A stretch of 64,000 nucleotides of DNA from Rhodococcus sp. SMB37 (GCF_004345605.1 NZ_SLVY01000011.1:62001-126000); one strand, 5' to 3'; counted from the first letter of the stretch, positions 1 to 8,799 are shown. The notes: a model not told the origin generated them from the letters alone. A program made the numbers and translations.

Positions 1-1
1 C

Positions 2-388
2 GAGCACCGTGACGAGCTGAGCCCTCAGATTCGGGACCTGCTGCAGCAGGGCCGCGAGATTTCCGGTTCGGCATGTTCTGCCGCCCTGATCCGTCGCGAT
101 CGCTCGCGCGAACTTCTGCGCGAGATCCTCGACGGTCCGGCTGTGATCGTCGGCCCCGCCGCGACCGGTCCGGCACCGAAGGGGTTGTCTGCGACCGGCT
201 CACCGATTCTGAGCCGCCCGTGGCAGCTGCTCGGCGTGCCCGTGGTGGTCGTGCCGGGTGCCCGCACGGTGCAGGGGCTCCCGCTGGGGCTGCAGGTGAT
301 CGGATCGGCAGGCGACGAGGGGTATCTGTTCGACGTGGGGGAGAAACTCGAGGCGGCACTCCGTGATCTGCCGCCGCTGGCCGGATGA
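2..388 (+). CDS. iacH: Amidase, C-terminal part (IacH-like), truncated by window edge
   Basis: The reading frame is open from the window edge to a TGA at 386-388, giving about 128 residues that match the C-terminal part of an amidase-signature enzyme. The ending has the usual amidase pattern: a stretch near VIVGPAATGPAP, then LLGVPVVVVPG, and then GLPLGLQVIG, which precedes the last helix. The catalytic Ser-Ser-Lys region would lie upstream, outside the window. Amidases of this kind are IacH in indole-3-acetate (iac) clusters. Its position next to iacA-F homologues supports that name, but the amidase fold alone would fit many substrates. Confidence 0.75.
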   Translation, partial: EHRDELSPQIRDLLQQGREISGSACSAALIRRDRSRELLREILDGPAVIVGPAATGPAPKGLSATGSPILSRPWQLLGVPVVVVPGARTVQGLPLGLQVIGSAGDEGYLFDVGEKLEAALRDLPPLAG

Positions 389-480
389 CGATGTCTGCAC
401 CACTGAAAATTTGGGGAACGCAGTGATTTCGGGAGGCACAGTGAATTCGGGCGACACAGCGATTTCAGGAGATACCGGGA

Positions 481-800
481 TGCTGACACCTCGACCGGTC
501 AACCATCATCGGATGTTCCTCACCTGCTACGAGGACACCTTCAACTACGGGTGGCATCACGTCGACCTGTTCGTGCACGACGAGTACGGCCGCGAGGTCA
601 ACTGGGTGCACTGGACGGTGGAGGCGGACGGTCCGGAAGCCGCCGACGAGTCGGTGCGCGGGGAGGAACCACTGCTGAGGCGCATCACGCCGTGGGAGCC
701 CCAACTCAGTGCGGTGGGAGCGCGGTACTGGACCGCTGAGGCCGGGTGGGGAGACAGCACCGGGCCGGAAGACAACGTCGGGGTGGGAGGCGACGCCTGA
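481..800 (+). CDS. Unknown small protein between amidase and response regulator
   Basis: This 106-residue protein starts at ATG 481 behind AGGAGA (467-472). The frame stays open upstream, but no better start is seen there. It is acidic and rich in Trp, Tyr and His in its first half (FNYGWHHVDLFVHDEYG, then NWVHWTVE), with a Gly/Asp-rich tail. I recognise no family. Its stop overlaps the start of the response regulator (TGATG at 798-802), so the two are translationally coupled. They probably belong to the same transcript as the amidase. A role in the indole-acetate pathway or in its sensing is inference from position only. Confidence 0.6.
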
Positions 801-1453
801 TGACCACCGCGCGCGCCACCGACGATGCGCCGGAGACAACGGTGTACGTCGTCGACGACGACCCTGCGCTGTGCGATTCCGTCGACTGGATTCTCGAGAG
901 CATCGGTATCAAGCCGGTGATCTGCCACAGTGCTGATGCCTTCCTCGACGTGTACGACGGTTCGACACCGGCCTGCATCGTGCTCGATGTGCGGATGCCC
1001 GGGATGAGCGGCACGCGGCTACAGGAGAAAATCAACGAATTCGCCCCGCACGTCGTGATCATCTTCGTCTCTGCACACGGCGACATCAGGATGTCCGTCG
1101 GGGCGCTGCAGAAGGGGGCGATGGACTTCCTCGAGAAGCCCTACGACCCGCAGCGACTGCTCGACGCCGTGCAGTCCGGTGCGGAGAGAGCCAGAAGCCG
1201 TTTCGCCGAGCATGTCTCGCGTACGGTCGTGCAGGAGAAGCTCGAGTGCCTGACTCCGAGGGAGCGGCAGATCCTCGCCCTGGTCGTCGAAGGACTACCC
1301 AGTCAGAACATTGCCCGCAGGCTCGGCATGAGCGTGAAGACGGTCGACGTTCATCGCGCCCGAATCAAGAGCAAGACCGATTCCGACAGCATCGGAACCT
1401 TCGTCCGGGACCTCCTCCGGTACGGAGTGGAAGTCCCGGACGCCGATCGGTAA
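800..1453 (+). CDS. FixJ-type response regulator of the iac region
   Basis: This is a 217-residue two-domain regulator. The receiver domain spans about residues 14-130, with an acidic pocket at VVDDD (18-21), phospho-acceptor Asp63 (IVLDVRMPG) and Lys113 (LEKPY). A LuxR/FixJ helix-turn-helix (about 148-205) has the typical LTPRERQ and SVKTVDVHRARI elements. The start at 800 is set by overlap with the upstream gene, although the frame opens earlier. Its likely partner is the PAS kinase at 7250. The pair flanks the leftward iac operon and probably switches it on. Two-component control of iac genes is reported in Paraburkholderia/Caballeronia; the pairing here is inferred. Confidence 0.85.
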   Translation: MTTARATDDAPETTVYVVDDDPALCDSVDWILESIGIKPVICHSADAFLDVYDGSTPACIVLDVRMPGMSGTRLQEKINEFAPHVVIIFVSAHGDIRMSVGALQKGAMDFLEKPYDPQRLLDAVQSGAERARSRFAEHVSRTVVQEKLECLTPRERQILALVVEGLPSQNIARRLGMSVKTVDVHRARIKSKTDSDSIGTFVRDLLRYGVEVPDADR

Positions 1454-1461
1454 CAGTCCGA

Positions 1462-2412
1462 TCAATAGTAGTCCAGCACGAGCCGGGGGCTCTTCGTGCG
1501 CGACACGCATACGGCCATGACCTCGCCGGATTCCTTCTCGGCCTTGGTGAGTACGTTGTCGCGGTGCTCGGGCGACCCTTCCAATACCTGCATGATGCAG
1601 GTGCCGCAGATCCCTTCCTGGCAGGAGGTGTCGACGTCGCAACCGTTCTCCTGGAGCACGTCGACGATGCTCTTGTCGGCGGGGATCTCGTAGGTCTCGC
1701 CTTCCAGTTCCACTTCGAAGGCCGCGTTCTCGGCTGCGTCGGGCTGTTCGGCGGCGTGGAAGTTCTCCAGGTGGACGGCATCGGGCGAGACATGCCGGCC
1801 TGCGACCGCGACGACTTTGTCCATGAATCCGTCCGGCCCGCACGTGTAGACGTGCGTACCTGCCGACAATGTCGTGAAGGCCGCGTCGAGCACCTGCTCC
1901 TGGCTGTCGCGGGAAACTCCGATGTGTGCGTGGAGCTTCTCGGGGCAGCGGTCGTTCAGCAACGGCAGGAACGCCGCTTCGGCTTCGGTTCGGGCGAAGT
2001 AGTGCAGCTCGAAGCTGATGTCGTGGACATCCATGTAGCGGGCCATGCTCAGCATCGGGGTGATGCCGATGCCTGCGGCGACAAGTACGTGGTGTCGTGC
2101 GTCGGTTGCGATGCCGAGGAGGTTCCGGGGCTCGCTGATGCGGAGTCTGTCGCCGACCGCGAGTTCGTGCAGGGCGGCAGACCCGCCGCGGGAGTTCGCC
2201 TCACGTTTGACGGCGAAGGCGAACGAGTCCGCGGAGTCGGGGGTGCTGCAGAGCGAGTACTGGCGGGTGATGGCCGTCGGCCCTTCCACGTCGATGTGCG
2301 CACCCGGAAGATATGTACCCAGCGGCGACCCGTCGGGCTTCTCCAACCTGATCGACTTGATGGTCGGAGTTTCCTGGGTGATATCGGAGACGATGACGTC
2401 GATGAGTGCCAT
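1462..2412 (-). CDS. iacF: Phthalate-dioxygenase-reductase-type oxidoreductase (IacF)
   Basis: This 316-residue electron-transfer reductase starts at ATG 2412 behind AAGGAG; the frame extends further upstream without a useful start. It has an FMN/FAD domain with the RQYSLCS motif, an NAD-binding domain (VAAGIGITPML, then YTCGPDGFM) and a C-terminal plant-type [2Fe-2S] ferredoxin domain with CQEGICGTC and a last Cys in AVCVSR. That order is typical of class IA phthalate dioxygenase reductases. It would pass electrons from NAD(P)H to the Rieske oxygenase encoded by iacC/iacD. It is the last gene of the leftward operon and converges on the response regulator with only 8 bp between their stops. 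Confidence 0.9.
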   Translation of the reverse strand: MALIDVIVSDITQETPTIKSIRLEKPDGSPLGTYLPGAHIDVEGPTAITRQYSLCSTPDSADSFAFAVKREANSRGGSAALHELAVGDRLRISEPRNLLGIATDARHHVLVAAGIGITPMLSMARYMDVHDISFELHYFARTEAEAAFLPLLNDRCPEKLHAHIGVSRDSQEQVLDAAFTTLSAGTHVYTCGPDGFMDKVVAVAGRHVSPDAVHLENFHAAEQPDAAENAAFEVELEGETYEIPADKSIVDVLQENGCDVDTSCQEGICGTCIMQVLEGSPEHRDNVLTKAEKESGEVMAVCVSRTKSPRLVLDYY

Positions 2413-2453
2413 GTCCGTTTCTCCTTGTGTAGCAACAGTGGAAGGGGAGGACG

Positions 2454-3203
2454 TCAGCGGACGTACAGTCCGCCGTTGACGTCCCAGCAAGCGCCGGTGA
2501 CGAAGAAGGCGTCGTCGGAGGTCAGCAACGCGACCGTGTCGGCGATGAACGACGGGCTTCCGAGGCGCCCCACCGGGATGCCCGCGATGATGCCTTCGAG
2601 CTTGTCTGCGGGCACCGTCCTGCGCACCACGGGCAGGTCGTGCGGGCCAGGGGAGACGGCGTTCACCGTCACGCCCCGGCTCGCCAGCTCACGTGCGAAC
2701 ACCTTGGTGGTGGTGAGGATGGCGCCCTTGGACGCGGCGTAGTGGCCGCCGGTGGCGGTGCCACCGTTCTGGCCCGCGAGTGATGCCATATTGACGATCC
2801 GTCCGAAACCCTTGTCGGCCATGGCAGCACCGAACACCTGGCATCCGAAGAAGATGCTGTTGACGTTCGTGTTCAGGACGCTGGTGAAATCGTCCTCGGC
2901 GAGGGTCATCAGATCGGCGGCCTGGGTGACCGCAGCATTGTTGACGAGGATCGTAGGTGTGCCCCAGATTTCCTGACACACCGCGAGACCCTCCTCGAAC
3001 CCGGCCTTGTGGCCCACGTCGAGCTTGACCCCGCGCGCGGTGGATCCGTCCGCGGACAATTCCGATGCGAGCGCATCGACCGCGCCGCCGTCGAGGTCGG
3101 CAAGAAGGACGCGGCGGCCGTCGGTGTGCAGTTTCCGGGCGATGACGGCGCCCATTCCGCCGGCGGCGCCGGTGACGATCGCGATGCCGTTGGTGGTGGT
3201 CAT
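2454..3203 (-). CDS. iacE: Short-chain dehydrogenase/reductase (IacE)
   Basis: This is a 249-residue classical SDR. The NAD(P) motif TGAAGGMG lies near residue 11, followed by NNAAV, a catalytic Ser in MASLAG, and YAASK. The start is set by AAGGAG six bases before ATG 3203. It lies between the dioxygenase small subunit and the reductase, the place expected for IacE, which is thought to oxidise a reduced or dihydroxylated indole intermediate. The exact substrate cannot be read from the sequence. One local feature is a Pro-rich loop after the active site (SPGPHDLPVV). Confidence 0.85.
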   Translation of the reverse strand: MTTTNGIAIVTGAAGGMGAVIARKLHTDGRRVLLADLDGGAVDALASELSADGSTARGVKLDVGHKAGFEEGLAVCQEIWGTPTILVNNAAVTQAADLMTLAEDDFTSVLNTNVNSIFFGCQVFGAAMADKGFGRIVNMASLAGQNGGTATGGHYAASKGAILTTTKVFARELASRGVTVNAVSPGPHDLPVVRRTVPADKLEGIIAGIPVGRLGSPSFIADTVALLTSDDAFFVTGACWDVNGGLYVR

Positions 3204-3212
3204 ACCAGCTCC

Positions 3213-3707
3213 TTACAGCAGGTAACCGGAGGCGCTGACCGCGTCCTCGCTGTCGACGAGACGGATCACCTTGAGGGAGATCTTGTCGTCACCCTCGTCG
3301 TCCAAGACAACGGTGTGCGTCAGGTTCGCGCCGAGTGTCAGGAACTCGTTCCGCTTGAACGCATTGAGAATCTGGGCCGAGCGAACGGTGACGGAGGTGT
3401 CGGTGAGCTCGCGCACGGTGAAGCGGGAGATGACCCGGACGGTGCGTGCCGCCGCCACCGCAGACGGCGAATAGCCCTGCAGCATGCGCTCGACGCGAAG
3501 CCGCCGCATGCGCTTGTCGTCGTACACCAGGTTGAGCGACGACCCGAAATCGTCGGTATCCGGGTCGATCGGGACGACGTAATGGGCGTCGTCGGTGTAC
3601 ATCTGCTCCCACGACTTGTAGTCCTTGTCGTCGAGCGCTTCGGCTTCCTTCCAGATGAGCTCGATCGCGCGCAGGACGCGGGGGTCCGTCAGGGTGAGGT
3701 CAGTCAT
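3213..3707 (-). CDS. iacD: Rieske dioxygenase beta (small) subunit (IacD)
   Basis: This 164-residue protein has the cone-like NTF2 fold of ring-hydroxylating dioxygenase beta subunits, recognisable from WEQMYTDDAHYVVP, then RVERMLQGYSPSA, then a closing strand near KISLKVIRLVDSE. The beta subunit has no metal of its own and shapes the alpha3beta3 complex. Its start overlaps the 3' end of the alpha-subunit gene by 8 bases, so the two should be made in equal amounts. In iac pathways IacC/IacD act on an oxidised indole-acetate intermediate. Confidence 0.88.
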   Translation of the reverse strand: MTDLTLTDPRVLRAIELIWKEAEALDDKDYKSWEQMYTDDAHYVVPIDPDTDDFGSSLNLVYDDKRMRRLRVERMLQGYSPSAVAAARTVRVISRFTVRELTDTSVTVRSAQILNAFKRNEFLTLGANLTHTVVLDDEGDDKISLKVIRLVDSEDAVSASGYLL

Positions 3708-4980
3708 CGCTCATCAACTTCTTCCACATCGCGTAGGCCTCACGCATTCCCGTTTCGTCGGTGACATGTGAAGTGGGCCAGCCTTCTTCGGTGAGATATT
3801 CGCGTCCCTCGCCGCGGTTGACGAGGATCGGCATGTTGGGATTGCCGCCGGCACCGATCTGCACCCGGGTCCAGCCTTCGGCATCGTCGGGGCTACCGAA
3901 TCCGAACGGTCCCTGGAAATGTTCGTGGATGCGCAGTCGTTCCCGGTTGACGCTCTCGGGTCCGCCGTCCATGCCGATGGCCATGTGCCAGATCTCGGTT
4001 TCGTCGACGGAAATGGGGATGAGCACGCGGAAGAACGACGACGACATCGCCACGTTCGGGAACGTGTTGAGGTTGAACCCGCATCCGTGCATCGAGCGCA
4101 TGTAGCGGCGGATCCGCTCGGGACTTTCGCCGGCTTCGGCGAGTTCGTCGACGAGATGCTGGAATCGAGGCTGGATCTCTTCGGTGCCGTCGTCGATGTC
4201 GAGGTCCATGTGGGCGGCCGCCATGATCGCGACACTGTGCCCGTTACCGAGCGAGTGTGTTTCAGCGCTCGGATCGTCCATGAACGACATCATGTTCGCG
4301 GTTTCCGCATCGACCGAGGCCATCCACGACTTGTGGACCATCGGGAAGTGGTAACCGTCGGTGGTGTTCTCGAGCTGGATCTTCCAGTTTCCTTTGAAGC
4401 GGAACTTGTGTACGCCGATGACCTTGGTCGGTACACCGTTGCTCTGTTTGAAGAACCGCTCCATCCAGATCTTGGCGTCGCCCAGGAAATCCTCGAGCGG
4501 CTCGGCGTCCTGGTTGAACGTCGCCCAGATCATCCCCATGTAGCTTTCGGTGCGGAGGGTCTGGAGCGGGTAGTCCTTCTTGTCGATGACACCCTCGTAC
4601 CCGTCCGGGTAGGGGATGCCGCGCAGGCGACCGTCGAGTGCGTACGACCAGTTGTGGTAGGGGCAGGTGAAACCGTTCGCCTTGCCGCTGCGCTGGTCGC
4701 ACACGGTCGCGCCGCGGTGGCGGCACCGATTGAGCAGGGTGTTGAAATTGCCCTTGCGGTCGCGGGTGACGATCACCGGCTGATCGCCCACCTGGGTGGT
4801 CTTGAACGATCCGGCCTCGGGGATCTCGCTCTCATGCGCGACCCACACCCACGTACGGTAGAAGATCTTCTCCATCTCCACGCGGAAGATCTCCGGATCG
4901 GTGTAGAGCCGGCCGGCGACACGATCGGTGCCGACGAGGTCGCCGTAGTTCTCTTGGATCGAATGCTCGACCGTTGTCAT
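3700..4980 (-). CDS. iacC: Rieske dioxygenase alpha (large) subunit (IacC)
   Basis: This is a 426-residue oxygenase component. The Rieske [2Fe-2S] ligands are Cys86-X-His88 and Cys106-X2-His109. The mononuclear iron site is visible as Asp208, His211 and His216 (TTDGYHFPMVH), with the third ligand further downstream. The start at 4980 fits the normal family length; the frame opens 222 bases earlier, which I regard as spurious. It is encoded with the beta subunit and the reductase, forming a complete three-part dioxygenase. In characterised iac systems this enzyme opens the path toward catechol after the first oxidation of the indole ring. Confidence 0.92.
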   Translation of the reverse strand: MTTVEHSIQENYGDLVGTDRVAGRLYTDPEIFRVEMEKIFYRTWVWVAHESEIPEAGSFKTTQVGDQPVIVTRDRKGNFNTLLNRCRHRGATVCDQRSGKANGFTCPYHNWSYALDGRLRGIPYPDGYEGVIDKKDYPLQTLRTESYMGMIWATFNQDAEPLEDFLGDAKIWMERFFKQSNGVPTKVIGVHKFRFKGNWKIQLENTTDGYHFPMVHKSWMASVDAETANMMSFMDDPSAETHSLGNGHSVAIMAAAHMDLDIDDGTEEIQPRFQHLVDELAEAGESPERIRRYMRSMHGCGFNLNTFPNVAMSSSFFRVLIPISVDETEIWHMAIGMDGGPESVNRERLRIHEHFQGPFGFGSPDDAEGWTRVQIGAGGNPNMPILVNRGEGREYLTEEGWPTSHVTDETGMREAYAMWKKLMSDD

Positions 4981-5021
4981 GGTGCTCTTCTTTCGGAATT
5001 CGTGTCGTGCGGGCGTCCGCA

Positions 5022-5519
5022 TCAGTGCAGGTGGGCCATTGCTTCGGTGGGCAGCGGTGTCGCGAACATCCGCTGCGTACGGAACCGGCTCATCCGGGCG
5101 GTGGGATGGGGGAGTCGTTCGATCTCGAAGTCGATTTCGAGCCGGGCGCACAACAACTCGGCGGTGCCGTCCGTGTGGAGCGAGAGTTGCTGCATGATCC
5201 AACGGCCCCGAGTATCGTCACCCTCGACCCGGATCTGCTCGCTGCCGAGCAGATGAGCATTGCGGACGAAGTGCTCTGCCGGTGGGAGATACTGCGAGAC
5301 GAGCGCAACCACCTCGGCGCGCCCTCGGGCGATTCCGAACTTGCCGGCGTACTCAGGGCCTACCCCCTCCCAGGTCGCGTCGGCGGTGAACAGCAGTCCG
5401 ATCTCGTCGGCGCTCTCCAATGGCCCGGGCACGTCGCACAGGTCCATGTAGCGGGTCAGGCAGTCGCGGACGGCGTCCTTCGCTTCGAGGACTGCCAGAC
5501 GGCGTTCGAGGGCGGTCAT
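5022..5519 (-). CDS. iacI: SnoaL/NTF2-like protein (IacI)
   Basis: This 165-residue protein has an NTF2-like fold: an N-terminal helix (LEAKDAVRDCLTRYMDLCD), then FTADATWEG, then alternating strands ending near MSRFRTQRMFATP. It resembles the small SnoaL-like proteins called IacI in indole-acetate clusters. Such folds act as small hydrolases, isomerases or beta-like subunits. No catalytic residue is certain. It sits between iacB and iacC on the same strand, 4 bp after the iacB stop, so it is co-transcribed. Confidence 0.75.
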   Translation of the reverse strand: MTALERRLAVLEAKDAVRDCLTRYMDLCDVPGPLESADEIGLLFTADATWEGVGPEYAGKFGIARGRAEVVALVSQYLPPAEHFVRNAHLLGSEQIRVEGDDTRGRWIMQQLSLHTDGTAELLCARLEIDFEIERLPHPTARMSRFRTQRMFATPLPTEAMAHLH

Positions 5520-5523
5520 CGGA

Positions 5524-5883
5524 TCACAACTCCACGTCGTCCCGAATGGTCAGCTCACGACCCATCCGCGCTTCGATCTTGAAGAACTTCCACAGTGCGT
5601 ATTCGCCGATCATGGTGGTGCGCAGCAGGTTGCATGCGTTCTTCACCGTCTCTTGATCCCGAGCATCGGCGAGGACGTAGCAGGTCCACGGCCAGCCATC
5701 GGACGGCCCGACCATGTGGGCGTCGTCGTCGAAGGTGCCGATGATGTCGATGCCGTCCATGTTCTTCAGGTTCGACAGCATGGTGGAAATGCCGACCCAG
5801 ACCGGGCCGATCTCCGCCTTGGGCAGATCGAAGAAATTCTGGTTGTTGCCGATGCAGAACAGTGTGCGCAGCGGTTCGGCCAT
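5524..5883 (-). CDS. iacB: IacB-like protein of indole-acetate degradation
   Basis: This is a 119-residue protein opening with LFCIGNNQNFFDLP and containing FDDDAHMVG, PWTCYVLAD and the ending GEYALWKFFKIEARMGR. I recognise this layout as IacB, a small protein found only in iac-type clusters, with a probable ferredoxin-like alpha/beta barrel shape. It is thought to act early, with IacA, on the first oxidised indole product. An AAAGGA site precedes ATG 5883. It follows iacA at once in the operon. It is the most diagnostic gene for naming this cluster. Confidence 0.8.
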   Translation of the reverse strand: MAEPLRTLFCIGNNQNFFDLPKAEIGPVWVGISTMLSNLKNMDGIDIIGTFDDDAHMVGPSDGWPWTCYVLADARDQETVKNACNLLRTTMIGEYALWKFFKIEARMGRELTIRDDVEL

Positions 5884-5915
5884 GACGGCGTCCTTTCGTT
5901 GGGGTGCGAGCCCGG

Positions 5916-7088
5916 TCAGGGGAAACTGGGGATACCGGCGTCGAGCCCGAGCAGGATCGAACCGGCGGCCTCGAAGGTGTTGGTCTGGAGCATCGCGTGC
6001 TGGGCAGGAACGAGAGCGTCCTGCAGATATCTCTGGAGCGGATGGCTCTCGTAGATCGCACCGGTGCCCGCGAGATCGAAAGCGGTGAGCACCACATCGC
6101 GGCCGACATGCGCAGCCTGGGTCGCACCCAATCGGAGCAATGCCTTGTGTTCGTCGGTGATGTCGGCGCGCGATACGGCGAGCTTCCAGACCTCGTCGGT
6201 GACCTCGTAGAAGAACGCCCGCGCCGAGCGCAGATCGGCCTCCGCCTTTGCGAGGCCCGTCTTGTAGGCGGGGCGATTCCCCTTGGCTGTGCCGCCGGTG
6301 ATGCTGGAACGGGCCGAACCCACCTCACGCACGTAGTCGAGGGCGCCGCGTGCCGCCCCGAGTGTCACCACCGCAAGGACCTGCGCCGCGTAGGGAAGCA
6401 TCGGGTAACGGGTGATCGGCTCATCCACCTGCGGGACGCCGCCACGCACGAAGGTCATCTCTTCGGGCACGAAAAGCCTGTCTGCGCGGACGGCGTGGGA
6501 GCCGGTAGCCTTCATTCCGGCAACATCCCAGTTCTCCACGATCTCCACGTCGGCCGGATCCACGAGTGCGGTGAGTGGCATTCCGTTGGAATCCGGCCCG
6601 CCGGCGAGGCCGATGCCGAGAATGTCGGCGCCGCGGCATCCGCTGGCGAACTGCCAGAGCCCACTGCACAGGTAACCGCCCTCCACCTTCTCGGCTTCCT
6701 GCATCGGGAACAGGCCACCTGCGTAGGCGAGGTCCGGTCCCTCGGCGTAGATCTTCGCCTGCGTCGCGACCGGCAGAGCAGAGAAATACACCAGAGACGA
6801 CCCGAAGCTCGCAACCCAGCCCGTGGCAGGGTCCACCGCGGAGATCCGCTCGACGAGCTTCATGAACGACGACGGGTCCATCGGTTCGCCACCGAACTGT
6901 GCCGGTGTCGACGCCCGATACATCCCGGCGCGCTTGAGCAGGGCAATGTACTCGGGCGGAACGAAGTGCTGCTTGTTGAACTCGTCGCGTCGGTCGCGCA
7001 GGACTTCGAGCGCATCGTCGAATGCACGGTCCCGTGCCGCGCCCACAGGCTCGGCCGCGATCCGTTCGGTGGTGCTGGGGATCGTCAT
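5916..7088 (-). CDS. iacA: Acyl-CoA-dehydrogenase-fold flavin monooxygenase (IacA)
   Basis: This 390-residue protein has the acyl-CoA dehydrogenase fold of group D flavin monooxygenases. It has an N-terminal helical domain with ISAVDPATGWVA, a middle beta domain (GLWQFASGCRGAD) and a C-terminal four-helix bundle. The usual dehydrogenase catalytic Glu is not evident, as in HpaB/indole-oxygenase relatives that use free reduced flavin. IacA starts indole-3-acetate breakdown by oxidising the indole ring. The start at 7088 is set by GGAGA; the longer frame to 7175 lacks a site. Such an enzyme needs a flavin reductase (IacG), and none is in this window. Confidence 0.87.
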   Translation of the reverse strand: MTIPSTTERIAAEPVGAARDRAFDDALEVLRDRRDEFNKQHFVPPEYIALLKRAGMYRASTPAQFGGEPMDPSSFMKLVERISAVDPATGWVASFGSSLVYFSALPVATQAKIYAEGPDLAYAGGLFPMQEAEKVEGGYLCSGLWQFASGCRGADILGIGLAGGPDSNGMPLTALVDPADVEIVENWDVAGMKATGSHAVRADRLFVPEEMTFVRGGVPQVDEPITRYPMLPYAAQVLAVVTLGAARGALDYVREVGSARSSITGGTAKGNRPAYKTGLAKAEADLRSARAFFYEVTDEVWKLAVSRADITDEHKALLRLGATQAAHVGRDVVLTAFDLAGTGAIYESHPLQRYLQDALVPAQHAMLQTNTFEAAGSILLGLDAGIPSFP

Positions 7089-7249
7089 GTCGTCTCCGTT
7101 CGCTCGTGTTCGCGCTGATGAACACGCTATGGAGGACGGGGCTACGGCGGTATCGGGGTTTTCTCCCGAGGTCATAAAGTAATTACCGATGGCGGTGGTG
7201 ACGGGCTGCGTTCCATGATGGGCCGTCCTGTTCTCGGAGGTGCTGATCG

Positions 7250-8728
7250 ATGTTCCCGACCCGACGCGACTTCCAGGCGATGGCGGAACACACTCGGACG
7301 GGCATCCTGATTCACGAGGCCGCGTCGAAGAACATCCTGTGGGCGAATCCTGCAGCGTGTCGGATGTTCGGATTCACGCTCGAGGAGTTGCGTCCGCTCA
7401 AGGCGCACCACATGAGCAGCCAGGAACGGCAGTACCGTCGAGCGCTCGGTGTCGCGTGGCTCCAGTCCGCCGTCGTCCACGGGTCGAGTCGCCGGCAGTG
7501 GAAATACCGGACCAAGGCGGGCGTCGACTTCCTCACCGATGCCACCGCGTCGCACATCCAGTTCCAGGATGGTCCGGTGGTGATGGTCGAGTTCCGCAAC
7601 ATCTCCGAGGAGGTCGAGATCCAGCAGGAACTCAGCTGGGTGTCGCAGTCCTTGCAGCGGATCATGACCCACACGTCGGCAGGAATCCTGGTGCTCGACG
7701 ACGACAATTGCATCGAAGACATCTCTCCGCTCGCCGCGCGGCTGTTCGATTCCACACCCGATCGGCTGACGGGTGTCCATCTCGAAGACCTGGGCCGGTG
7801 CGACCCAGCACTGAACTCCGAGCAGGTGGTGGCAAAACTCGCGTCCGGAAACGGATCCGTCAAGATCACGCAGAGGATCACGAAGGTGGACGGGAGCATC
7901 ACGTGGCTGGCCGGTGAGCTCGAGGACGTCGTGCACGACGGCATCGTCTCGCGCGTGCTGGCCTTCCGGGACGTCACCGAACGCGTCGAACTGGAACTGC
8001 GGCACGAGTACCAGGAGGCCAATCTCCAGTATCTGAGCCGCTACAACGCGATGGGTGACATGGCGATGATCCTGGCCCACGAGCTCGGACAGCCCCTCGC
8101 CGCGTCGTCGAACTATCTGAGCGGACTGAAGGCGCGTGTCGCGGGAGGCACCCTCGACCGTGAGCAGCTCTCGTACGGATTGGATATGGCAGAGAGACAG
8201 TTGAGCCGCGCAGCGGAGATCGTGGCGTCCGTCAAACGGTATGTGCGACGTATCGAATCGACGATGTCTGCACTGGATCTCGATGAGGTGGTCGACGAGA
8301 GCCTGTATTTCGTGCGGCTGCGTGCGGCGGAGCGCGGTATCCGCGTCGATGTGCATTCGACGCCCGAACCGCTGCCGGTTCAGGGCGAGAGTGTGCTGAT
8401 CGGACAGGTGATCATCAACTTGTGCTTCAACGCGATCGACGAGATCGTGCTGCCGACCACCGAGGTCAAGGAACTGACGGTGAGCACTTCGCGCGACGGG
8501 GAGTGGGCCTGTGTCTCGGTCGCGGACCAAGGTCGGGGGATGGAGAGCGCACCCGAGAACCGCCTGGCGTCAGGAGTGTTCTCGGCGAAACAGGATGGGT
8601 CGGGGCTCGGGTTGATTCTGTCGGAACACATCGTCGAACGGCATGGCGGCGACATCCGGTTCCTTGCGAACGAACCGCGCGGCACCGAGGTGCGGTTGCG
8701 TCTGCCGATCACGAGGACGAGTCGGTAG
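7250..8728 (+). CDS. PAS-PAS sensor histidine kinase
   Basis: This is a 492-residue kinase with no membrane segment, so it is probably cytoplasmic. Two PAS domains (about 8-125 and 135-255) are followed by a histidine-kinase core with the phospho-acceptor His277 in AHELGQPLA. The ATPase domain shows the N box (NLCFNAIDEI), DQGRG and SGLGL. The layout is that of FixL-type sensors, and the regulator at 800-1453 is FixJ-type, so the two probably form one pathway. The gene is divergent from iacA across about 160 bp that should hold both promoters. The first PAS domain could bind indole-acetate or a product; this is inference. Confidence 0.88.
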   Translation: MFPTRRDFQAMAEHTRTGILIHEAASKNILWANPAACRMFGFTLEELRPLKAHHMSSQERQYRRALGVAWLQSAVVHGSSRRQWKYRTKAGVDFLTDATASHIQFQDGPVVMVEFRNISEEVEIQQELSWVSQSLQRIMTHTSAGILVLDDDNCIEDISPLAARLFDSTPDRLTGVHLEDLGRCDPALNSEQVVAKLASGNGSVKITQRITKVDGSITWLAGELEDVVHDGIVSRVLAFRDVTERVELELRHEYQEANLQYLSRYNAMGDMAMILAHELGQPLAASSNYLSGLKARVAGGTLDREQLSYGLDMAERQLSRAAEIVASVKRYVRRIESTMSALDLDEVVDESLYFVRLRAAERGIRVDVHSTPEPLPVQGESVLIGQVIINLCFNAIDEIVLPTTEVKELTVSTSRDGEWACVSVADQGRGMESAPENRLASGVFSAKQDGSGLGLILSEHIVERHGGDIRFLANEPRGTEVRLRLPITRTSR

Positions 8729-8799
8729 ATCAAGATGTGGTCCTGGTCCGAAACGTCGGGTCCGGCACGTTCACATCGCCGGCTTTCCGGGCTGATCGA

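Noticed and set aside
3919-5256. Long plus-strand frame of 445 codons opposite iacC/iacI
   Set aside because: It is antisense to well-supported dioxygenase genes, has low-complexity Val/Asp/Arg-rich translation and no ribosome site or family motif. High-GC DNA commonly gives such frames.
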